Assembly (NCBI RefSeq): GCF_029714945.1
Contig: NZ_CP121634.1
Location: 5,291,001 to 5,355,000 of the forward strand
DNA length: 64,000 nucleotides
Reading direction: 5' to 3'
Origin: Bradyrhizobium sp. CIAT3101
Lineage (GTDB): Bacteria > Pseudomonadota > Alphaproteobacteria > Rhizobiales > Xanthobacteraceae
A program made the translations under genes and the position numbers. This document shows positions 28,179 to 36,826 of this stretch, piece by piece (positions within the stretch are counted from its first letter, which is position 1; every line of letters begins with the position of its first letter). The notes under the pieces were generated by a model. It was not told where the DNA came from. It was given only the letters and a program-made list of their open reading frames with translations, and ran no database searches.

Positions 28179-28658
28179 TCAGGCGAAATAGATCAGGCCG
28201 AGCCACTCCGCGACCAGCGCGGGCTTGTCCTCACCTTCGATCTCGACCGTCACGTTGGTGCGCGACTGCAACTCATTGGGCTTGCGCAGCTTGGCTTCCG
28301 CCAGCACGAAGCGGCCGCGGACGCGCTTGTCCGAGCGCACCGGCGAGATGAAGCGCAGCTTGTCGAAGCCGTAATTGACGCCCATCGTGGTGCCCGCAAT
28401 CGCCGGCATCACTTCGTAGGACATCACCGACAGCATGGACATCGTCAGGAAGCCGTGTGCGATGGTGGTGCCGAACGCCGTCTCCGCCTTAGCCCTCTCG
28501 GGGTCGACATGGATGAACTGGTGATCCTCGGTGACGTCGGCGTAGGTGTCGATGCGGGGCTGGTCGATCAGGTGCCAGGACGATACGCCGATCTCCTTAC
28601 CGACCATGGCCTGATAGGCCTCCAGCGTGATCGGCGGCTTCTTCCAGATTTCGTTCAT
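28179..28658 (-). CDS. MaoC family enoyl-CoA hydratase
   Basis: A 159-residue single hot-dog hydratase. The R-hydratase motif DHQFIHVDPERAKAETAFGTTIAHGFLTMS (residues 46 onward; Asp and His of the catalytic dyad within DHQFIHVD) is complete. It starts 6 bases after the acyl-CoA ligase stop and is the last gene of the six-gene valine-type operon. It could hydrate methacrylyl-CoA or another short enoyl-CoA, the step not otherwise represented in this operon; this role is inference. Confidence 0.9.
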   Translation of the reverse strand: MNEIWKKPPITLEAYQAMVGKEIGVSSWHLIDQPRIDTYADVTEDHQFIHVDPERAKAETAFGTTIAHGFLTMSMLSVMSYEVMPAIAGTTMGVNYGFDKLRFISPVRSDKRVRGRFVLAEAKLRKPNELQSRTNVTVEIEGEDKPALVAEWLGLIYFA

Positions 28659-28664
28659 GTCGCT

Positions 28665-30380
28665 TCAGGTCTCACTTCTTGTTTTCGGCAGCTCCGGAAA
28701 ATCCTCCTCGCGGAATTCCCGGCCGCGCAGCGGATCGTTGCGATCATCGTCGCGTTCGAGCCGTCGTAGCTGCACGCGGCGGATTTTGCCAGAGATCGTC
28801 TTCGGCAGTTCGGTGACGATTTCGAGGCGACGGATACGCTTGAACGGCGCAAGCCGCGTGTGCAGGTGCTTGAAAATCGAGAGCGCCGTCTCCGGCGTCC
28901 GCTCCGCGCCCGAGGTCAGCAGCACGAAGGCCTTGGGGATCGCGAGCCGGATCGGATCCGGGCTCGGCACCACCGCGGCTTCCGCAACGAGTTCATGCTC
29001 GAGCAGCACGCTCTCCAGCTCGAACGGGCTGATGCGATAGTCCGATGATTTGAACACGTCGTCGGAGCGACCGACGAAGGTGAGATAGCCGTCCTCGTCG
29101 GCGAAAACGACGTCGCCGCTGCGATAGAGCGCGCCTTCGGCGCCCGAGAGCTTGCCGTCGTCGCCCTGATAGCCTTGCATCAGACCCGCCGGACGGTCGG
29201 CGCCGAGCAGCAGTGCCACCTCGCCTTCCTTGGCCGGATGGCCGTCGGCGTCGCTGACCTGCACACGATAGCCCGGCAGCGGCCGGCCCATCGAGCCGAC
29301 CTTGATCCTTTGCCCCGGCGAGTTGCCGGCAAGCGCCGTGGTCTCGGTCTGGCCGTAGCCGTCGCGGATGGTGAGACCCCAGGCGGCCTGTACCTGATCG
29401 ATCACTTCGGGATTGAGCGGCTCGCCCGCGCCGCAGACTTCGCGCAAGGCGACCTTGAAGGCCGAAAGATTCTCCTGAATGAACAGCCGCCAGACGGTCG
29501 GCGGCGCGCACAGCGTGGTGACGCCGCAGCGGCCGATGGTGGCAAGCAGACCCTTGGCATCGAAGCGCGGCTGGTTGACGACGAACACGGTCGCGCCCGC
29601 GTTCCACGGCGCGAAGAAGCAGCTCCAGGCGTGCTTGGCCCAACCGGGCGATGAAATATTGAGATGGATATCGCCGGGCTTCAGCCCGATCCAGTACATG
29701 GTCGAGAGATGGCCGACCGGATAGCTGCGCTGGCTGTGCAGCACGAGCTTTGGTTTTGCCGTCGTGCCTGAGGTGAAATAGAGCAGCATCGGGTCGTCGG
29801 CGCGGGTCGGGCCGTCCGGCGCAAGACCCTCAGAAGCTTTCGCCGTCTCGTCATAGGCAAGCCAGCCTTCGGAAGCGGCGCCGACCACGATGCGCACGAT
29901 GTTCTCCGCACCGAGGCTTGCGAATTTCGCGACCTGATCTTCGGCGGCCACCACCGCCTTCGCCTTGCCGCGATCGAGCCGGTCGCGCAGCTCCTCGGCC
30001 GTGAGCAGCGTGGTCGCGGGAATCACAACGACGCCGAGCTTGATCGCCGCTAGCATCGTCTCCCACAGCGGAACCACGTTGCCGAGCAGCAGCAGGAGGT
30101 GATCACCGCGCTTCAGGCCCTGCGCGCGGAGGAAGTTGGCGACCTGGTTCGAGCGCTGTGAGAGCGCTGCGAAGGACAGCTTTGTCTGCTTGTCCTGTGC
30201 AGCATCGACAATCCAGAGCGCAGGCCTGTCCTTGGCTTCCGCATCTTTCGCCAGCTCATCGAACCAGTCGAGTGCCCAGTTGAAGGGAACCGGATCGGGC
30301 CAGCGGAAATCTCTGACCGCTGTCTCGTAATCAGTGCGATGAGCAAGAAGAAACGCGCGCGCGTCCTGAAATGTCGTCAT
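28665..30380 (-). CDS. acyl-CoA synthetase (AMP-forming)
   Basis: A 571-residue ANL-superfamily ligase that activates a carboxylic acid as its CoA thioester. The P-loop LYFTSGTTAKPKLVLHS lies near residue 205, the A5 motif DGYGQTET near 342, the hinge GRSDDVFKSSDYRI near 445, and the catalytic lysine in PKTISGKIRR near 550. Its overall form resembles medium-chain/aromatic acid ligases. The start codon overlaps the mmsB stop as TAATG, so the two are translationally coupled. Substrate could be isobutyrate or another branched acid; this is inference from context. Confidence 0.92.
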   Translation of the reverse strand: MTTFQDARAFLLAHRTDYETAVRDFRWPDPVPFNWALDWFDELAKDAEAKDRPALWIVDAAQDKQTKLSFAALSQRSNQVANFLRAQGLKRGDHLLLLLGNVVPLWETMLAAIKLGVVVIPATTLLTAEELRDRLDRGKAKAVVAAEDQVAKFASLGAENIVRIVVGAASEGWLAYDETAKASEGLAPDGPTRADDPMLLYFTSGTTAKPKLVLHSQRSYPVGHLSTMYWIGLKPGDIHLNISSPGWAKHAWSCFFAPWNAGATVFVVNQPRFDAKGLLATIGRCGVTTLCAPPTVWRLFIQENLSAFKVALREVCGAGEPLNPEVIDQVQAAWGLTIRDGYGQTETTALAGNSPGQRIKVGSMGRPLPGYRVQVSDADGHPAKEGEVALLLGADRPAGLMQGYQGDDGKLSGAEGALYRSGDVVFADEDGYLTFVGRSDDVFKSSDYRISPFELESVLLEHELVAEAAVVPSPDPIRLAIPKAFVLLTSGAERTPETALSIFKHLHTRLAPFKRIRRLEIVTELPKTISGKIRRVQLRRLERDDDRNDPLRGREFREEDFPELPKTRSET

Positions 30381-31270
30381 TAAGTTTTCCCGGCTAGCCC
30401 CCTAACGTGCTTGATAATTCCGGAAAAATCCACCCCGCCCTGCCCCGCCTTGTCGAAGGCCTGGTAAATCTCCTGCGCATGCTGGCCGAGCGGCGTCGCG
30501 GCGCCTGCAGCCTTCGCGGCGTCCTGCGCCAGGGTCAGGTCCTTCACCATCAGCGCCGAGGCGAAACCGGGCTTGTAGTCGTTGTTGGCCGGCGAGGTCG
30601 GAACCGGACCCGGAACCGGGCAATAGGTCGTGAGCGACCAGCACTGGCCCGACGAGGTCGAGGCGACGTCGAACAGCGCCTGGTGTGAAAGCCCGAGCTT
30701 TTCTCCGAGCGCAAAGGCTTCGCTCACCGCGATCATGGAAATGCCGAGGATCATGTTGTTGCAGATCTTTGCGGCTTGGCCCGCGCCGGCGCCGCCGCAA
30801 TGCACGATCTTCTTGCCCATCTTCTCCAGCACGGGCTTTGCCGCCGCGAAGGCGCCCTCCTCGCCGCCGCACATGAAAGTGAGCGTTGCGCCCTTGGCGC
30901 CGCCGGTGCCGCCGGAGACCGGTGCGTCGACCGAGAGCACGCCGTGCTTGGCGGCAAGCGCATGCGCCTGGCGCGCGCTTTCGACGTCGATGGTGGACGA
31001 GTCGATGATCAGCGCGCCCTTGGCCATGGCGGGCACCACCTCGTTCCAGACGCCGAGCACGTGCTTGCCTGCGGGGAGCATGGTGACGACGATGTCAGCG
31101 CCCTTCACTGCGCCCGACGCACTGTCGGCGATCCCGGCTCCATCGGCCTTGGCCTGATTGCGGGAGGCTTCGACGAGATCGAACGCCACCACCTTGTGGC
31201 CGGCCTTGACCAGATTGGCGGCCATCGGGCCGCCCATGTTGCCGAGACCGATGAATGCGATCGTGGCCAT
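30380..31270 (-). CDS. mmsB: 3-hydroxyisobutyrate dehydrogenase
   Basis: A 296-residue enzyme that oxidises 3-hydroxyisobutyrate to methylmalonate semialdehyde with NAD in valine degradation. It has the Rossmann motif FIGLGNMGGPMAANL at residues 5-19, the substrate motif DAPVSGGTGGA near residue 120, and the catalytic Lys in GAGQAAKICNN near residue 170. The ATG at 31270 has a strong GGAGGA site; the longer frame overlaps the hydrolase gene. Its neighbours supply the preceding and following steps, which separates it from tartronate semialdehyde reductases. Confidence 0.95.
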   Translation of the reverse strand: MATIAFIGLGNMGGPMAANLVKAGHKVVAFDLVEASRNQAKADGAGIADSASGAVKGADIVVTMLPAGKHVLGVWNEVVPAMAKGALIIDSSTIDVESARQAHALAAKHGVLSVDAPVSGGTGGAKGATLTFMCGGEEGAFAAAKPVLEKMGKKIVHCGGAGAGQAAKICNNMILGISMIAVSEAFALGEKLGLSHQALFDVASTSSGQCWSLTTYCPVPGPVPTSPANNDYKPGFASALMVKDLTLAQDAAKAAGAATPLGQHAQEIYQAFDKAGQGGVDFSGIIKHVRGLAGKT

Positions 31271-31296
31271 TGTCGTTTCCTCCGCTTGTAGCGTTG

Positions 31297-32364
31297 TCAG
31301 TTGAAATTCAGCTCGTCGACGCCGATCTCGGCGAGATACGGTGCCAGCATCTGCGGCGTCACATCCTCGATCCGCGGCGGCGACCAGGTCGGATTGCGGT
31401 CCTTGTCGATCACGGCCGCGCGCACGCCTTCGCGAAAGTCGTCGCTGCGGAACACCTCCAGCGCGGCGCGATATTCGCGCACCAGACACTCTTCCAGGCT
31501 CGACGCGGTGCGCGCCAGCCGCAGCAGTTTCAGCGTCACCACCATGCCGCGCGGCGACTTCTCGTTGAGCGTCTTCAGCGTCGCCAGTGCGAACTCGGAG
31601 CCGTCGCGCTTCAGGGCCGCAAAGATGTCTTCCATGCGGTCGAAGCCGAACAAGGCATCGATAACCGGCTCCTTTGCCGCAACCGGCCCAGCGGTTTCAC
31701 CAGTCGCAAAGCCGTTGATGAGCTTGGTGACGTCTGCCGCTGTGACGCCGGCGCGAACCTTGGTCAGCGCCTCGCGCAGCGCCGGCCATTTGGCCGCCGG
31801 TACCACGGCATCCGCAAACTTGGCGTGGATCGCGTCGGGACCGTTCATGGTCTGGCCGGTGAGGCCGAAATAAGTGCCGATCTCGCCAGGCGAGCGCGAC
31901 AACAGCCAGGTGCCGCCGACATCGGGGAAGAAGCCCAGCCCGACCTCGGGCATCGCGAGCCTGGTGCGATCAGTGACGACACGATGGCTGGCGTGGCCCG
32001 AAAGCCCGACGCCGCCGCCCATCACGAGGCCGTCCATGAACGCGACATAGGGTTTTGGGTACTTCGCGATCCGCGCATTCATGACGTATTCCTGGCGCCA
32101 GAACCGCGCGCCGAGGTCGCCGCCCTCGCGCGAGCTCTCCCAGAGGCCGCGGACGTCGCCGCCGGCGCAGAGGCCGCGTTCGCCAGAGCCTTCCAGAATG
32201 ATCAATGCGACTTCAGGATCGGTCTCGAAGCGATCCAGCGCCGCGTCGATGCCCTCGGACATCTCCAGCGTCATGGCGTTGATCGCCTTCGGGCGATTGA
32301 GCCGGATTACGCCCGCCGCGCCCTCGCGGCGAACGATCAGATCGCCCTCTTCCACCGAACTCAT
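31297..32364 (-). CDS. 3-hydroxyisobutyryl-CoA hydrolase (crotonase superfamily)
   Basis: A 355-residue crotonase-fold enzyme that releases CoA from 3-hydroxyisobutyryl-CoA. The oxyanion-hole blocks LCAGGDVRG near residue 68 and GLVMGGGVGLSGHA near residue 115 are present, as is MPEVGLGFFPDVGGTWLLSR near residue 140, the mark of the hydrolase rather than of enoyl-CoA hydratases. Length (350-360) also matches hydrolases. Its start overlaps the acyl-CoA dehydrogenase stop as ATGA. Confidence 0.93.
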   Translation of the reverse strand: MSSVEEGDLIVRREGAAGVIRLNRPKAINAMTLEMSEGIDAALDRFETDPEVALIILEGSGERGLCAGGDVRGLWESSREGGDLGARFWRQEYVMNARIAKYPKPYVAFMDGLVMGGGVGLSGHASHRVVTDRTRLAMPEVGLGFFPDVGGTWLLSRSPGEIGTYFGLTGQTMNGPDAIHAKFADAVVPAAKWPALREALTKVRAGVTAADVTKLINGFATGETAGPVAAKEPVIDALFGFDRMEDIFAALKRDGSEFALATLKTLNEKSPRGMVVTLKLLRLARTASSLEECLVREYRAALEVFRSDDFREGVRAAVIDKDRNPTWSPPRIEDVTPQMLAPYLAEIGVDELNFN

Positions 32365-33506
32365 CGCGCGCCCTCGATCAATTTGCGCGCCACGATCAGC
32401 CGCATGATTTCGTTGGTGCCTTCGAGGATCTGGTGCACGCGCAGATCGCGCACGATTTTCTCGATGCCGTATTCGCTGAGGTAGCCGTAGCCGCCGTGAA
32501 GCTGCAGCGCGTGGTTGGCGACCTCGAAACCGACATCGGTGCCGAAGCGCTTTGCCATCGCGCACAGCATGGTGGCGTCGGGATCTTTGCGGTCGAGCGC
32601 CGCCGCAGCACGCCACAGGAATGTGCGTGCGGCCTCGAGCTCGATCGCCATGTCAGCGAGCTTGAATTGCAGGGCCTGGAATTCGTCGAGCCGCTTTCCG
32701 AACGCCTTGCGCTCCTTCATGTAGGCCCGCGCCTTGTCGAGCGCCGTTTGGGCACCGCCGAGAGAACACGCCGTGATGTTGAGGCGGCCGCCGTCGAGGC
32801 CCGCCATCGCGATCTTGAAGCCGACGCCCTCCTCGCTCAAGCGATTAGCGACCGGCACGCGGGCGTTCTCGAACATCACCGCGCGGGTCGGCTGCGCGTT
32901 CCAGCCCATCTTGCGCTCATTGGCGCCGAAGGACACGCCCGGCGTCTTGCCGTCGATGACGAGGGTCGAGATGCCGCCGGGGCCGTCGCCGCCAGTGCGG
33001 ACCATTGCAACCAGGAGATCGGTGCCGCCGGCACCGGAGATGAACTGCTTCTGGCCGTTGAGAACATAGTGATCGCCCTCGCGCACCGCGCGGGTGCGGA
33101 GCGCTGCTGCATCGGAGCCGGCGCCCGGCTCGGTCAGGCAATAGCTCGCGATCAGCTCCATGGTGCACAGCTTCGGCAACCATGTGTGGCGCTGGGTGTC
33201 GCTGCCGAACGCATCGATCATCCAGGACGCCATGTTGTGGATGGAGATGAAGGCCGAGGTCGTCGGACAGCCCGTCGCCAGCGCCTCAAAAATCAGCGCC
33301 GCGTCGAAGCGCGTCATGGCAGAGCCACCCACATCCTCGCGGATGTAGATGCCGCCCATGCCGAGCGTGGCGGCTTCGCGCATCACGTCGACGGGGAAAT
33401 GCTTCTCCTCGTCCCAGCGCAGCGCGTGCGGCGCGATCTTCTCCGCCGCAAACGCCAACGCCATATCGCGAACCGCGACTTGATCCTCATTCAGGGCGAA
33501 CTGCAT
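32361..33506 (-). CDS. acyl-CoA dehydrogenase (isobutyryl-CoA dehydrogenase type)
   Basis: A 381-residue FAD enzyme that introduces a 2,3 double bond into a short branched acyl-CoA. It has CLTEPGAGSDAAALRT near residue 125, FISGAGGTDLLVAMVRT near residue 155, and the catalytic Glu in HQILEGTNEIMR near residue 367. Context between mmsA and the hydroxyisobutyryl-CoA hydrolase points to isobutyryl-CoA as substrate, giving methacrylyl-CoA. It overlaps the next gene by four bases. Confidence 0.93.
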   Translation of the reverse strand: MQFALNEDQVAVRDMALAFAAEKIAPHALRWDEEKHFPVDVMREAATLGMGGIYIREDVGGSAMTRFDAALIFEALATGCPTTSAFISIHNMASWMIDAFGSDTQRHTWLPKLCTMELIASYCLTEPGAGSDAAALRTRAVREGDHYVLNGQKQFISGAGGTDLLVAMVRTGGDGPGGISTLVIDGKTPGVSFGANERKMGWNAQPTRAVMFENARVPVANRLSEEGVGFKIAMAGLDGGRLNITACSLGGAQTALDKARAYMKERKAFGKRLDEFQALQFKLADMAIELEAARTFLWRAAAALDRKDPDATMLCAMAKRFGTDVGFEVANHALQLHGGYGYLSEYGIEKIVRDLRVHQILEGTNEIMRLIVARKLIEGAR

Positions 33507-33527
33507 GTCGAGCTCGCGCTGCTTGAG

Positions 33528-35024
33528 TTACTTCATCGTCGGGATCGAGAACTCCGCACCTTCCTTGACGCCGGATGGCCAGCGCGAAGTCACCGTCTTG
33601 GTCTTGGTGTAGAAGCGGATCGAGTCCGGGCCGTGCTGGTTGAGATCGCCGAAGCCGGACTTCTTCCAGCCGCCGAAGGTGTAATAGGCGATCGGCACCG
33701 GGATCGGCACGTTGATGCCGACCATGCCGACGTTGACCTTGGCTGCGAAGTCGCGGGCAGCGTCGCCGTCGCGGGTGAAAATGGCAACGCCGTTGCCGTA
33801 GTCATGGTCGGACGGCAGCGCCAGCGCTTCCTTGTAGTCGTGCGCGCGCACGACCGAGAGCACGGGGCCAAAGATCTCTTCCTTGTAGATCCGCATGTCC
33901 TTGGTGACGTTGTCGAACAGCGAACCACCAAGATAAAAGCCCTTCTCGTAGCCCTGCATCTTGAAGCCGCGGCCGTCGACGGCGAGCGTCGCGCCCTCCT
34001 TGAGGCCGATATCGATGTAGCCCTTGACCTTCTCGACCGCCTCGCGCGTCACCAGCGGACCGTAGTCGGCGGAGGGATCGATCGAGGTGCCGATCTTGAG
34101 CGACTCGACGCGCGGGATCAGCTTTTCCATGAGGCGGTCCGCGGTGGTCTTGCCGACGGGCACGGCGACCGAAACCGCCATGCAGCGCTCGCCGGCCGAG
34201 CCGTAGCCGGCGCCGATCAGCGCGTCGACCGCCTGATCCATGTCGGCGTCCGGCATGATGATGGCGTGGTTCTTGGCACCGCCGAAGCATTGGCAGCGCT
34301 TGCCGGTCTGGGCGGCGCGCTCATAGATGTACTGCGCGATCGGCGTCGAGCCGACGAAGCCCACGGCCTTGATATCGGGATCGTCGAGGATGGCGTCGAC
34401 CGCTTCCTTGTCGCCGTTGACGACGTTGAGGATGCCGGCCGGCAGGCCCGCCTCGATCATCAGCTCGGCAAGCTTCATCGGCACGCCGGGATCACGCTCG
34501 GACGGCTTGAGGATGAATGCGTTGCCGCAGGCGATCGCGGGCGCGAATTTCCACATCGGGATCATCGCCGGAAAATTGAACGGCGTGATGCCGGCGACGA
34601 CGCCTAGCGGCTGGCGCAGCGAATAGATGTCGATGCCGGGACCGGCGCCTTCGGTGTACTCGCCCTTCATCAGATGAGGGATGCCGCAGGCGAACTCGGC
34701 GACTTCGAGGCCGCGCTGGATGTCACCCTTGGCGTCGGGCACGGTCTTGCCGTGCTCGCGCGCGAGCAACTCGGCGAGCTTGTCGTAGTCGCGCTGCACC
34801 AGCTCGACGAATTTCGTCATGACGCGCGCGCGGCGCTGCGGGTTGGTCGCGGCCCATTCCGGCTGTGCTGCGCGGGCATTTTCCACGGCGGCGCGGACTT
34901 CAGCCTTTGACGCCAGCGCGACCTTGGCCTGGACGTCGCCCGTCATCGGCTCGAAAACGTCAGCCGTGCGGCCCGAGGTGCCCTTGACCTCCTTGCCACC
35001 GATGAAATGTCCGACTGCGCGCAT
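33528..35024 (-). CDS. mmsA: methylmalonate-semialdehyde dehydrogenase (CoA-acylating)
   Basis: A 498-residue aldehyde dehydrogenase that converts methylmalonate semialdehyde to propionyl-CoA, the last step of valine breakdown. It has the MmsA-specific region CFGGAKNHAIIMPDADMDQ and the catalytic Cys in SAGERCMA near residue 286. The ATG at 35024 has AAGGAGTT eight bases upstream, so the 13-codon longer frame is not used. It is the first gene of the leftward operon and faces a LysR gene across a conserved dyad. Confidence 0.96.
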   Translation of the reverse strand: MRAVGHFIGGKEVKGTSGRTADVFEPMTGDVQAKVALASKAEVRAAVENARAAQPEWAATNPQRRARVMTKFVELVQRDYDKLAELLAREHGKTVPDAKGDIQRGLEVAEFACGIPHLMKGEYTEGAGPGIDIYSLRQPLGVVAGITPFNFPAMIPMWKFAPAIACGNAFILKPSERDPGVPMKLAELMIEAGLPAGILNVVNGDKEAVDAILDDPDIKAVGFVGSTPIAQYIYERAAQTGKRCQCFGGAKNHAIIMPDADMDQAVDALIGAGYGSAGERCMAVSVAVPVGKTTADRLMEKLIPRVESLKIGTSIDPSADYGPLVTREAVEKVKGYIDIGLKEGATLAVDGRGFKMQGYEKGFYLGGSLFDNVTKDMRIYKEEIFGPVLSVVRAHDYKEALALPSDHDYGNGVAIFTRDGDAARDFAAKVNVGMVGINVPIPVPIAYYTFGGWKKSGFGDLNQHGPDSIRFYTKTKTVTSRWPSGVKEGAEFSIPTMK

Positions 35025-35062
35025 GGAATGAACTCCTTGGTCCCGGTCTGATCGCTTTGACA

Positions 35063-35091
35063 AATCCTATCGACCTGCATTTTATAGGATT
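35063..35091. promoter_or_regulatory. predicted LysR operator between mmsA and lysR
   Basis: AATCCTAT (35063-35070) and ATAGGATT (35084-35091) form a perfect 8-base inverted repeat with a 13-base spacer in the divergent region. The spacing is close to LysR-type recognition sites. A TTGACA at 35057-35062 may be the -35 element of the LysR gene, placing the dyad over that promoter. Confidence 0.65.
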
Positions 35092-35125
35092 CAAGTCTGA
35101 GATAATGCACCATAGATGTGCGAAA

Positions 35126-36034
35126 ATGCTGGATCAAGGTCACATCGATTGGGACGACTTTCGCTTCGTGCTGGCCATCGTGCGGGGCGGCTCGGTGTCG
35201 GCTGCGGCAAAACAGCTTGGCGTGGACCACGCCACGGTGATCCGCCGCGTCGACCGGTTGGAAAAGCACCTCTCGGCCAAGCTATTTGACCGCCGCAAGA
35301 CCGGCTATCTCCTCACCGAGGCTGGCCAGCGCGTCGCCGATAGCGCCGAGGCGATGGAATCGACCATCGTCGCCAACCAGGAGCAGGTTGGCGGCTCGGT
35401 GGCGCGGCTGACCGGCACGGTGCGGATCGGTGCGCCCGACGGGTTCGGCACCGCTTTCCTGGCACCGCGGCTCGCGCCTTTTGCCGACCGCTATCCTGAC
35501 CTCGATCTGCAACTTGTAGCCACCGCGCGACTGTTCAGTCTCTCCAAGCGCGAGGCTGATATCGCAATCAGCCTGACCATGCCGAAGGAAGGCCGCATCG
35601 TCGGCCGCAAGCTGCTGGATTATCGCCTCGGGCTCTATGCCGCCCCCACCTATCTCGATCGCTTCCCGAAGATCGCCTCGCGCGAGGTGCTGCCGCAGCA
35701 TCGTTTCGTCGGCTACATCGAGGAGCTCCTGTTCACGCCGGAGCTCGACTATCTGCCGCAGGTATCCCCGCGCATCTCCGCGCGCTTCCGCAGCGCCAAT
35801 CTGATCGCGCAACTCAATGCGACGCTGTCAGGCTTCGGCATAGCGGTGCTGCCGCATTTCATGGCGAGCGACTATCCGCAGCTTGTCGCGGTGCTGCCGG
35901 AAGAGATCTCGATCACGCGGACGTTCTGGATGCTGATGCACGCCGACAGCAAGGATCTCGCGCGGATCCGGGCGGTGGCGGATTACATCGGCGAGATCGT
36001 GGAGCGCGAGCGGGCGCTGTTTGCGGGGCGATAA
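35126..36034 (+). CDS. LysR family regulator of the valine operon (predicted)
   Basis: A 302-residue LysR protein of the group that begins with a DWDDFRFVLAIVRGGSVSAAAKQLGVDHATVIRRVDRLE helix-turn-helix (residues 8-46), with a typical sensor domain after residue 90. The start is uncertain: ATG codons at 35105 and 35126 are both in frame, and the TTG at 35057 lies within the operator. ATG 35126 fits the family N-terminus best. It is divergent from mmsA, and autoregulation plus activation of the mmsA operon is the simplest model. Confidence 0.85.
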   Translation: MLDQGHIDWDDFRFVLAIVRGGSVSAAAKQLGVDHATVIRRVDRLEKHLSAKLFDRRKTGYLLTEAGQRVADSAEAMESTIVANQEQVGGSVARLTGTVRIGAPDGFGTAFLAPRLAPFADRYPDLDLQLVATARLFSLSKREADIAISLTMPKEGRIVGRKLLDYRLGLYAAPTYLDRFPKIASREVLPQHRFVGYIEELLFTPELDYLPQVSPRISARFRSANLIAQLNATLSGFGIAVLPHFMASDYPQLVAVLPEEISITRTFWMLMHADSKDLARIRAVADYIGEIVERERALFAGR

Positions 36035-36047
36035 AACACCGCTCTCA

Positions 36048-36136
36048 TAGGGTGGGCAAAAGCGCGCCAGCGCCGTGCCCACGATCTTTCTCGAGCGGCG
36101 ACAGATGGTGGGCACGCTCCGCTTTGCCCACCCTAC
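36048..36136. repeat. palindromic intergenic repeat, TAGGGTGGGCA family
   Basis: TAGGGTGGGCAAA and TTTGCCCACCCTA arms enclose inner CCGTGCCCAC/GTGGGCAC arms between the convergent LysR and TetR genes. It could act as a bidirectional transcript end. Confidence 0.82.
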
Positions 36137-36146
36137 GGTATCTCGC

Positions 36147-36767
36147 CTAGTTCTGCTTCTTCCTCGCCGGTGCAGACTTCGCAGGCTCACGGCGCGCGCC
36201 CTCCAGCGCGCTGTCCTTACCCGCCTTCAACACCTCATCCGACAGCTCACTGGAGCCCGCAATGCGCGCCAGCAGCATGGTGCCGGCCATCGTGGCCAGC
36301 GTGGCGATCGCCTGTTTGCGCGCGGCCTTGCGCGGCAAATTGGGGATGAAATCGGTCATCATCTCGACCATCTCGTCGAGCTTGCCGGAAAAGGCTTTTC
36401 GCGTCTTCGGGCTCTCGCGGGCGATCTCGGCGCCGAGCGCGGGGATCGAGCAGCCGTGGCCGGGATTATCGCGGTGAAGTGCGGAGAGATAGGTCTCGAC
36501 GATCTGGGCGAGCTGCTTCTCGGGCGCGACCTGATCGGACTGCTTGCGCCAGTGCTCCATCGAGCGGTCCATGGCGTAGGCGAACGCCTCGATCACCAGC
36601 GCCTCGCGGGAATCGAAATGGGCGTAGAACCCGCCATGGGTCAGGCCCGCCTCTTTCATGAGGTCGGCAACACCGATGCCGTGGGCCCCCTTTTCGCGCA
36701 GTCGCACCGAGGCCTTCTTCACGATGCGGTCGTGGGTTTCCTGCTTGTGTTCCCGAGAATAGCGCAT
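36147..36767 (-). CDS. TetR/AcrR family regulator
   Basis: A 206-residue regulator. The N-terminal DNA-binding domain covers residues 5-55 (THDRIVKKASVRLREKGAHGIGVADLMKEAGLTHGGFYAHFDSREALV), followed by a ligand domain and a basic Lys/Arg/Ala-rich tail. It lies 59 bases downstream of a PaaI-type thioesterase on the same strand. Matching 18-base palindromes in front of the thioesterase/crotonase pair and of the thiolase gene are likely targets. A fatty acyl-CoA ligand is plausible from the neighbours. Confidence 0.92.
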   Translation of the reverse strand: MRYSREHKQETHDRIVKKASVRLREKGAHGIGVADLMKEAGLTHGGFYAHFDSREALVIEAFAYAMDRSMEHWRKQSDQVAPEKQLAQIVETYLSALHRDNPGHGCSIPALGAEIARESPKTRKAFSGKLDEMVEMMTDFIPNLPRKAARKQAIATLATMAGTMLLARIAGSSELSDEVLKAGKDSALEGARREPAKSAPARKKQN

Positions 36768-36826
36768 GCGGCTCTCATTGGATGTCGGAAGTCATCTCAT
36801 AACACGGATATCGGTCCAGCGGCGCA

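Noticed and set aside
32433..34607. 724-residue plus-strand ORF opposite mmsA and the acyl-CoA dehydrogenase
   Set aside because: It is antisense to two clear genes, is rich in Arg, His and Asp as expected for a high-GC shadow frame, and has no domain or ribosome site.
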